Virus record (IMG/VR): IMGVR_UViG_3300010354_000388
Coordinates: 1-30,024 of that record
Reading direction: 5' to 3' (one strand)
DNA length: 30,024 nucleotides
Source: a virus
Shown here: positions 25,501 to 30,024 of the stretch, one piece after another
How the letters are laid out: each line of letters opens with the position of its first letter
How positions within the stretch are numbered: position 1 is the first letter of the stretch
Notes under the pieces: generated by a model
Seen by the model: the letters and a program-made list of their open reading frames with translations, nothing else
Databases searched by the model: none
Told to the model about the DNA's origin: nothing
Position numbers and translations under genes: made by a program

Positions 25501-25910
25501 ATCTCAAGATCGCTGTCATACAAAACTCGAAACAAAAATCTATACGCGCTTTCCGTTCCCTTGTTGCCGTAAAAATCCCGTATTTTCTTCAGTATGGTCT
25601 TTCTATTGGGTTTGAAACCGGTTGTATTTGTGGCAAGTGCTATAGGCAGTGACTGAATGTATGTGTTCTCAAAGTGTGAAAGAAACTGATCAAGATTCCT
25701 GTCAATATCAAACGCCGTGTCAAGGTGCGATGTAACAAAGGATGCGTTTCCGTTTTGGTCACACCACTCGTAATACGCTTTGATAAACAGTATGAGTTTT
25801 CCATAGTCACTACGCATGAAAGAAGGAAACTGCTCCTTGATGAAAGGAGACAGTATGTTCTCAAGTTCTTCTTCTTTAGTATTGAGAATGATGTTTGTTA
25901 TGGCGTCCAT
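22503..25910 (-). CDS. 7: Baseplate wedge gp7 homologue fused to LamG-like domains
   Basis: This is 1135 aa from the ATG at 25910. That start is preferred because it lies one base after the gene 6 stop with GGGG 5 nt upstream; an upstream GTG at 25961 would overlap gene 6 by 50 nt and has no Shine-Dalgarno. Residues about 18-55 (ILSPFIKEQFPSFMRSDYGK, then FIKAYYEW) and 112-139 (DFYGNKGTESAYRFLFRVLY) match, from memory, the C-terminal third of T4 gp7, which has DFYSTKGIEASYKFLFKVLY. VLRKLIHPSGTRMFGSI at 361-377 likewise resembles a T4 gp7 segment. T4's large N-terminal part is missing. From about residue 509 (GLVLWLKPENI ... WTDSSPKGNHA) the rest looks like one or more LamG/concanavalin A-like domains, which suggests a baseplate protein with a carbohydrate-binding extension. 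Confidence 0.82.
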   Translation of the reverse strand: MDAITNIILNTKEEELENILSPFIKEQFPSFMRSDYGKLILFIKAYYEWCDQNGNASFVTSHLDTAFDIDRNLDQFLSHFENTYIQSLPIALATNTTGFKPNRKTILKKIRDFYGNKGTESAYRFLFRVLYDSDLEIYYPKTDILKTSDGKWIEPRSVKTTSVNGADLFNGVGGQLVQYSGSTIVASAFIDSVVQYSFSGFPVTEFFISEISGVPFVPDREVRVVKENTEYRETAYSVLGQFFVDIPGEKYKIGDSVTVIDARGMGFSGKIEQTDLAGGIKKISIINSGLNYGADVVLNTFGENRSARVIGLRSAITNYPGYFSGNRGKISSTKKIPDGNYYQDFSYELKSEVSFDNYFEVLRKLIHPSGTRMFGSILVKKSLENAASSAAQATFYESPVIGKYTPYTPGTTLNLRNNGVTLAGYWLGSTGDLYPLGYNPYIGNTAQVGPNGSTTSLGTVFVGSSLGYTWCYVPEGGRTAHNPIGAPLGGTVSWYLGQETTFNPSNIDGLVLWLKPENIGVCGAVANGASMDVWTDSSPKGNHAYPPMWDKWNGVAHLTKTGVSFGWTMQVYDSANPVTKVSFVPNGLCGGFTSGRLMMLGLNQSSGLSNPSFDGLDYAIYLFGSYGGSTNSRLVVVYESGVNKGTTYSTLDNAAYDNSVFEVEYLEPDIVYRKDGEEFRRVFAGYEKTFYFDSSFYGDSLGSVGHSVTITELSYHGSNVIPSFTATSGMQVDKYAGVTIDKLRPTLVINDNGIVGATGISFNGGVLFGPQTTARLTSTSADLFTIGYGYTADGITFGPGSSGEQILTGRHIRFKTPIQFTEDMDAFFVYRNATDSLSHGLGFVGSGKQLHFYDWSYVNGLVMNVQSWNLADRNPSSYTYNTIDNTRFYPWYAGAVNFNPWADQWETLSRTSSDLRSVSYDPHISGASMGSVVAEVSRDTSDRLACYLNGVEGVNQSPSTGIFCSLPTSPSTQMRYPATSGLSFSFGEFGGGYIRPTAVSSEPFGSTAWIEDLKTNTPYNFMGVLYEVLVFDRKLTEAERQKIYGYISRKYKMDQKLPDSYYSSHNSSYIAGTTYWVIDHHPNSRTITTIPEGICFDGITLSNFVSLPYAVYKSEGTVLSDGTVLSGDTYSNIGI

Positions 25911-25911
25911 A

Positions 25912-27741
25912 TCAACCCCGTATGGACTGCTTGCGGTTGGTTTGTGTCTGCAAAGACACACGGACAGAATCTGCGTATCCGCGATTTACACGGAGTATCT
26001 TGTTCTCAAAAACGAATATGTCGTCGTTCTTTGGTTGAACAGTAATGGTGAACAGAGAGTTACTTGAAACTGGAGCAAAGTTACTTTTGAAGTTGACCAC
26101 TCCCTTTTCGTAATCAACGGTTCCAATTTTCTCGTAAATCATTACCCGTCTGCCTTTTTCATCGGTTGTTATGAGGTTGATGTTTCCATAGCCATCATCA
26201 ATCGCACTGACATCAGAAATCAATGTTCCGCTGTTGTCTATATGGGCGAATGTGCTGCTGCCAAGAATCGGCTCTTGATCCTGTGAGTAACCATCGTACT
26301 CGTGTTTGAACGGATTCTTGAATTCCAAGGCAATTCCTTTTGCGGCAAGGAGTTTGCTGGTGTTTACAGTCTTTCTCAACAAGATGTTTGTTTCGTTTCC
26401 GAGTATGGATGTATCAAGGCTGTTTATGCCCTGCACCAATTTGGAAAGGTACATATTTGAACTGAATGCTTCCAAAAATGTAGAAGAGTGGGTATAAATG
26501 TACGCTACTATGAGGGACTTTATCGTGCCCGCTCCGTAACTTGTGATAGAAGAATCAAATGTCACAAGAGAATCCACCACAATGTCAACATAGTCTGCAT
26601 CCACTATCTCTGGAGTGACAGTGACAATCGACCTATTTTTACGAAGTTTTTCTTCAAGACCAACTTTGTCGGCAACCGACAGTGCTGATCCTGACTTTGG
26701 CTTGATTGCTATGAACACCTTGCCGTATTGAGGTGGAGTGATAGTTTCTCCACCGTAAACATACACCGAATCGGCGTTTGGATACTCTTTCATAACAGCG
26801 GATGTGTAGTCGTTTTCAGTGACCGCACGGGACTGTGACTGATAGTAACGAGGAGCCAAGAACTTGATGCGATTTACGCTTTCGGGAAGAGAACCGCCCG
26901 CAGAGGGACTAATCACAGTGATTGCACCCAAACCGTTTACTGCTGATGTGAAATCTTCTATTCCGTTTGCGACATCTCCATTGGTTTCAAGATACTCAAT
27001 GATTACCACATTTCCTGCCGCTGGTTGCTTTCCAAGAAAGTTGTCCCCGAAGAACAGTTCGTACATTCCGTATTCTTTCTCTTGCAAGAAGAACACCTTT
27101 GATGTTGGGGTCAAGTCTATGTACGATTCCGCATATGTCCACTTGTCCTCTATTCCCGTATTGTCTGTAGCAGAAGCCTTTACCCGAACCCGTATGGATG
27201 TGGTGTCTATCTTGTTGTTGGGAATCAGGAACACCGAACTGGTCTTTCGCGCAGGATCGTAGACATAACTCATTCGGCGCAGAGTGCCTTCGTGTACTTC
27301 TATTTCAGAAAACTCATCGTCTTGACTATTTGCGTAAGCGGTGTCAAGTAGGACAAAACGATATTGTGTTCCGCCAAGATCGGTTCCGATGAATTCCGAT
27401 CCGCGAGTCAAATATGTGCTGTCTGAAGCACCAGGAGCAGCAACTGTGAGAACCGCCTTTGCAGCGCGGTGAGAAGACGGGACATATCCCAGAGCCTTGG
27501 CATGGGACACCACGGACGGACGGATCACAGCACTGTCCAAGAACATCTCATTAGCCACCATGTTGGCATAAAAAGCCTGATAGTGGGTGTTGTACGCAAG
27601 AACATCAAGAATGGTGGACAACACGGAGCCGTCAAAGTTGTAGTCCTTGAGAGTGTCCTGTGACTCCAAAAACGCCTTCAGAGAAGCCTTGGCTTCATCA
27701 AAGTCCAGCCCTATGATGTTGAAACTGTTCTTGTTAGCCAT
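25912..27741 (-). CDS. 6: Baseplate wedge subunit gp6
   Basis: This 609-aa protein is near T4 gp6 (660 aa). gp6 dimers form the continuous ring that holds baseplate wedges together around the hub. The N-terminal segment DYNFDGSVLSTILDVLAYNT at about 38-57, followed by SAVIRPSVVSHAKALGYVPS, matches the T4 gp6 stretch I recall (DYDFEGS ... LLAYNT ... RSSVVQAA ... GYLPTS). The middle has the baseplate J-type pattern: FFGDNFLGKQP, VVIIEYLETNGDVANG, RAVTENDYTSAVMKEYP and VFIAIKPKSG. The start overlaps the gene 25 stop by one base (TGATG). Together with gp25 and gp7 this is the standard wedge set. Confidence 0.93.
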   Translation of the reverse strand: MANKNSFNIIGLDFDEAKASLKAFLESQDTLKDYNFDGSVLSTILDVLAYNTHYQAFYANMVANEMFLDSAVIRPSVVSHAKALGYVPSSHRAAKAVLTVAAPGASDSTYLTRGSEFIGTDLGGTQYRFVLLDTAYANSQDDEFSEIEVHEGTLRRMSYVYDPARKTSSVFLIPNNKIDTTSIRVRVKASATDNTGIEDKWTYAESYIDLTPTSKVFFLQEKEYGMYELFFGDNFLGKQPAAGNVVIIEYLETNGDVANGIEDFTSAVNGLGAITVISPSAGGSLPESVNRIKFLAPRYYQSQSRAVTENDYTSAVMKEYPNADSVYVYGGETITPPQYGKVFIAIKPKSGSALSVADKVGLEEKLRKNRSIVTVTPEIVDADYVDIVVDSLVTFDSSITSYGAGTIKSLIVAYIYTHSSTFLEAFSSNMYLSKLVQGINSLDTSILGNETNILLRKTVNTSKLLAAKGIALEFKNPFKHEYDGYSQDQEPILGSSTFAHIDNSGTLISDVSAIDDGYGNINLITTDEKGRRVMIYEKIGTVDYEKGVVNFKSNFAPVSSNSLFTITVQPKNDDIFVFENKILRVNRGYADSVRVSLQTQTNRKQSIRG

Positions 27742-28148
27742 CAGCGTACCCTTTCTAAGACGACAGTGACGCGATCTATTTTTCCGAGCGGTCTTATGGA
27801 GTACTCCACATTCACCGTGTAACTGTTTTCGTTTGGTTGAGCAATCACATCAACAAGCACACGGGAAACGCGAGGCTCGTGTCGTGCTATGGTGTTCAAT
27901 ATACGATCACGAATTTCCATCGTGGTTATGGCATCAATGGGTTCAAACAACAACGGACGGAGCGAACCGCCGATGTGTGGCTGAAACAGGCGTTCACCAA
28001 AAGCCGTAGCCAACAGATTCCGCAAGGATGTCCTGATTGCAGAGTCGTCACGAACAGTCAACAGGTCGCCAGTCTTTGGACTGCGCGTGAACAACGGATC
28101 AATGTCCGTGTAGATGGGTTTCTGTCCTGCCGCTATGCGAACACTCAT
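27741..28148 (-). CDS. 25: Baseplate wedge subunit gp25 (lysozyme-like fold family)
   Basis: This 135-aa protein is almost the same length as T4 gp25 (132 aa). gp25 sits at the inner end of the wedge, holds gp6 and gp53, and resembles the first sheath ring, where contraction starts. The pattern DIDPLFTRSPKTGDLLTVRD, then IRTSLRNLLATAFGERLFQP, GGSLRPLLFEPID, and ARHEPRVSRVLVDV is diagnostic, including the 'EPR' core motif at about 90-92. It overlaps the preceding gene by 4 nt (ATGA) and the following gene 6 by 1 nt. An AGGAAG Shine-Dalgarno lies a few bases upstream. Confidence 0.95.
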   Translation of the reverse strand: MSVRIAAGQKPIYTDIDPLFTRSPKTGDLLTVRDDSAIRTSLRNLLATAFGERLFQPHIGGSLRPLLFEPIDAITTMEIRDRILNTIARHEPRVSRVLVDVIAQPNENSYTVNVEYSIRPLGKIDRVTVVLERVR

Positions 28149-28816
28149 TGCTTCCTGCCTGCCTTGAACCAGAAATACGAGTTAATGTTGCGAACGCTGT
28201 CCCCGATCAACTGCTCCAGTGCCGTCTGCGCGATTCCCTCTTTTTCAATCTCGTCCAGTTTGTCTGCCGAACACCAGTGGCAGCACACAAATCCCATCGG
28301 GGTGAGGCTGTCAGAGCATTGCAAAGGAGAAACGCTGAAGTACTCCACGCTATTTATCTCAAGTCCCGAACGAAACGATGACGGGGCAAGGCTGCTTACA
28401 GGAAGAATTTTGTGTGGTGCGTCTTTCATGGTCTGCACCAGTTCAATGTATCGGGTAAGCAGCACATCCTGCGATTCAAGAATCATGCTGGTCACCCCTG
28501 CCTCACATGATTCGTGAGTCACCGAAAACCGCTTGATGGACACCCCGTCCGCAAAAGAACCGCCGTTATGGAACTGAAACACCAAGCAACGAGAAGCACG
28601 CACCATGACCCGCAGTTCCGTTAACTGCTCGTGGATTCGGCTGTGTTTCTCTACGAAAGTTCTCTCTTTTGAAGTATTCCACTTTAGGTTGATTTTTCGC
28701 TTACGCACAGCACCAACCACACCGATCAGCACCCCGATCAGGAGACTGCCAGCAATTTCTCCAAACGACAACACGAACTGCTTGATGCTGTCCAAGTTTT
28801 GAAATATGCTGCTCAT
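28145..28816 (-). CDS. Membrane-anchored protein with GAF-like domain
   Basis: This 223-aa protein has an N-terminal hydrophobic segment at about 19-37 (GEIAGSLLIGVLIGVVGAV) followed at once by the basic stretch RKRK, so it probably spans the inner membrane once with its C-terminal part in the cytoplasm. Residues about 64-215 look like a GAF/PAS-type sensor fold: a helix (ELRVMVRASR), the strand LVFQFHNGG, a variable middle, then SVEYFSVSPL and TPMGFVCCHWCSAD followed by a final helix. Cysteines at about 104, 167, 178, 179 and 182 are notable. The gene overlaps both neighbours by 4 nt, so it is firmly in the baseplate operon. I do not know its role: virion part, membrane-acting factor or superinfection control are all possible. 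Confidence 0.72.
   Translation of the reverse strand: MSSIFQNLDSIKQFVLSFGEIAGSLLIGVLIGVVGAVRKRKINLKWNTSKERTFVEKHSRIHEQLTELRVMVRASRCLVFQFHNGGSFADGVSIKRFSVTHESCEAGVTSMILESQDVLLTRYIELVQTMKDAPHKILPVSSLAPSSFRSGLEINSVEYFSVSPLQCSDSLTPMGFVCCHWCSADKLDEIEKEGIAQTALEQLIGDSVRNINSYFWFKAGRKQ
28351..28358 (-). promoter_or_regulatory. Possible late-promoter-like box before gene 25
   Basis: The minus-strand octamer GATAAATA is the same as the box at 14787, but the bases after it (GCGTGG) do not match the CTCTGAA or C-rich context of the other boxes. It lies inside the GAF-like gene, about 200 nt before gene 25. It may be a chance match produced by the codons for EIN. Confidence 0.2.
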
Positions 28817-29568
28817 CGGGTGCTGGTTCCTCCCTGTGGTGTGGCGTTGGCGGTAGCCACTTGATAAAATTCCGGACTGATAAGACTGGCATTTACTGCT
28901 GCCCCCAGTTTAAAGCACGAGTCTTCGTTTGACAGATTCACCAGATTAAACAGTCCGTTGATGCTTGTATATTTCTGAACGAAATCAAGAGCCTGTTTTT
29001 GAGCCTGTTGTGTTTTGGCAACCACATCATTGATGGCTGCGTTTGCTTGATTAAGAGCGTCACCAGCAGCGTTCAATCCGTTTATAATGTCGTTAGACAA
29101 AGCGGTTGCCCCTGACGGTATTTGCTTCAAGATACTGCTCAACTGTATTTGTGCATTTAGTCCCACTTGCAACGACATCTGCCCGTCCCGCTGAACAACA
29201 CCCAGTCCTGCCGTGACATCAAGACCGGGAATACCCAAAGCACAGGTCAAATCCGCGTACAGCCCCATAGAACTAATGGTACGCAACAGGTTTTGTGGGT
29301 CTGTGAGTTTATTACACTCCCCTACAAATTTGGTTAAAGACTCGTCAGCCTTGTCAAGTGTAGTTAGCGCATTGTTCAGAGAAGTAATAGTACCGGGCAA
29401 CGCAGCACCAGTCAACCTGTTTGACTTTATCAGTCCATCCATCGCATTTATTGCTGCTTGATTGGGATTTTGCAGTATGTTGACAACATCATTCAACCCA
29501 AAGTTGATGACATCTTTCTCGTTTTCTGATAGTTTTTGCTTGCATGGACACGGTGCTTCTTCTGCCAT
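28813..29568 (-). CDS. Hypothetical structural protein, 251 aa
   Basis: The preferred start is the ATG at 29568 (MAEEAPCPCKQKLSENE). It lies 4 nt after the PAAR gene stop with GGGG 7 nt upstream; the longer open frame beginning at 29706 only reads through the PAAR gene in another frame. I do not recognise the family. The protein is mainly helical, with repeated polar/Ala-rich heptads (for example ALNQANAAINDVVAKTQQAQ near 190-210). It has a CPC pair at residues 7-9 and three further isolated cysteines. The LTCALGIPGLDVTAG segment near the middle may be a beta region. Its position directly after PAAR, in the same operon and overlapping the membrane/GAF gene by 4 nt, suggests a spike- or hub-associated protein. 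Confidence 0.7.
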   Translation of the reverse strand: MAEEAPCPCKQKLSENEKDVINFGLNDVVNILQNPNQAAINAMDGLIKSNRLTGAALPGTITSLNNALTTLDKADESLTKFVGECNKLTDPQNLLRTISSMGLYADLTCALGIPGLDVTAGLGVVQRDGQMSLQVGLNAQIQLSSILKQIPSGATALSNDIINGLNAAGDALNQANAAINDVVAKTQQAQKQALDFVQKYTSINGLFNLVNLSNEDSCFKLGAAVNASLISPEFYQVATANATPQGGTSTR

Positions 29569-29572
29569 ATGA

Positions 29573-29839
29573 TTACCCCACGAAAAAAGTGTTTGATCCT
29601 GTTGGCGGATGCCCGCAACTGGCTTGACTTGCCATTGTGCACACCGGAATGCCACCCAATACAAAACTCGGAACCCCCTGCACCATGATGGCATTGTCGT
29701 GCTCATTGTTGCCGTGATCTTCCACAGGATTCCCCTCCACGCTCACCGGAAACCCGTCCACGAAAAAGTACGGATTGCCCACAAGAATGAGTCCCCCCGC
29801 TGTGTCAATGTTGGCTCTGCACACTCCTAATCCTGGCAT
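29573..29839 (-). CDS. PAAR-domain tail spike tip protein
   Basis: This 88-aa protein spans almost only one PAAR fold. It is Gly/Pro/Val-rich with short strands: GNPYFFVDGFPVSVEGNPVE, then IMVQGVPSFVLGGIPV, ending GSNTFFVG. His42, His47, Cys67, Cys75 and His77 could supply the zinc or iron site that PAAR tips use. In T4 the small protein gp5.4 (about 97 aa) has this role: it caps the gp5 beta-helix needle and forms the sharp tip that contacts the membrane. The position a few genes before gene 6 is like that of 5.4 in T4. A CGGAGTAA Shine-Dalgarno lies just upstream of the ATG, and the gene starts 12 nt after the stop of the preceding small gene. Confidence 0.85.
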   Translation of the reverse strand: MPGLGVCRANIDTAGGLILVGNPYFFVDGFPVSVEGNPVEDHGNNEHDNAIMVQGVPSFVLGGIPVCTMASQASCGHPPTGSNTFFVG

Positions 29840-29851
29840 GGGTTACTCCGT

Positions 29852-30024
29852 TCAGCCCGTGTGGGGCAAAGTCTTCAACTGAACAAGAGTGGTTTCGGTC
29901 TGAAATATCTCCGTGTCCAATTGCGAAACGCGAATCACATCACCAGTGGCTATTGCCTGCGTTTTCTGTTCGTTCAGGATAGCCAAGCGGTTTTGTGCCA
30001 TGCTAATAAGTTGGTCTACGGTCA
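29852..30024 (-). CDS. Small hypothetical protein, 5' end at window edge
   Basis: The frame is open from the window edge to a TGA at 29852-29854. The first two bases seen (TG) plus a preceding A would give an ATG, so the gene probably starts one base outside the window and encodes about 58 aa: TVDQLISMAQNRLAILNEQK followed by TQAIATGDVIRVSQLDTEIF and ending TLPHTG. It is one or two amphipathic helices and likely oligomeric. I do not recognise it. It precedes PAAR by 12 nt in the same operon. Confidence 0.6.
   Translation of the reverse strand, partial: TVDQLISMAQNRLAILNEQKTQAIATGDVIRVSQLDTEIFQTETTLVQLKTLPHTG

Noticed and set aside
25911-25961. Upstream GTG start for the gp7 homologue
   Set aside because: It would overlap gene 6 by 50 nt and has no visible Shine-Dalgarno. 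The ATG at 25910 fits the tight spacing of the other genes.
27837-28517. Plus-strand open frame of 226 aa opposite gp25 and the GAF-like gene
   Set aside because: It crosses the boundary of two minus-strand genes, one of them a clear gp25, and its low-complexity Ser/Cys-rich product looks like an antisense shadow.
29569-29706. N-terminal extension of the 251-aa protein to an upstream start at 29706
   Set aside because: The extension overlaps the PAAR gene in a different frame, whereas the ATG at 29568 follows the PAAR stop closely and has a ribosome-binding sequence.
1-30024. tRNA genes, CRISPR arrays, insertion sequences, integrase or attachment sites
   Set aside because: The window is almost fully occupied by structural genes. 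I saw no cloverleaf in the small gaps, no spaced direct repeats and no transposase or recombinase motifs.

Overview
This window is a stretch of a T4-like contractile-tailed phage (myovirus) genome. All supported genes lie on the minus strand, so transcription runs from about 30,000 down to 1. Genes are packed with 1-8 bp overlaps or gaps of about 50 bp or less, and no stretch over 300 bases lacks a gene. I see no tRNA, CRISPR array, insertion sequence, integrase or host metabolic gene. The backbone follows T4 order: PAAR spike tip, gp25, gp6, gp7, gp8, [adhesin block], gp13, gp14, gp15, gp16, gp17. The style of the proteins (long gp8, giant DUF4815-like protein, LamG, collar and C1q-type adhesins) recalls marine and freshwater relatives of T4 such as cyanophage-type myoviruses. 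That is a judgement from memory; nothing here identifies the host.

Layout in transcription order. (1) 30,024-28,145: the end of a small protein, a PAAR tip protein, an unrecognised 251-aa protein, and a 223-aa protein with one membrane segment and a GAF-like domain. (2) 28,148-20,159: baseplate wedge genes 25, 6, 7 and 8. The gp7 homologue carries the T4 C-terminal core at its N-terminus followed by LamG-like domains, and gp8 is more than twice T4 length. (3) 20,145-3,222: a tail-periphery block of about 17 kb in the place where T4 has genes 9-12 and wac. It holds a 1741-aa DUF4815-like protein, a 63-aa coiled-coil protein, two modular fibres that share a repeated domain, a beta-helix tailspike-like protein, a LamG protein and an 88-aa orphan. 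(4) 3,183-1: neck and packaging genes 13, 14, 15, 16 and the first 49 codons of 17.

Regulation: three AT-rich boxes resembling the T4 late promoter (TATAAATA) lie just before or near the 5' ends of fibre 1, the tailspike and gene 13. Two of them share an exact 13-mer. They would divide the block into separately boosted late transcripts. A 7-bp hairpin lies immediately upstream of the gene 13 box.

The system: PAAR plus gp25/6/7/8 build the baseplate, the central block supplies receptor-binding parts, gp13/14/15 close the neck and cap the tail, and gp16/17 package DNA. The least explained parts are the membrane/GAF-like protein among the baseplate genes, the 251-aa protein behind PAAR, the rearranged gp7, and the domain shared by the two fibres. 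No clearly new enzymatic or defence system is visible.
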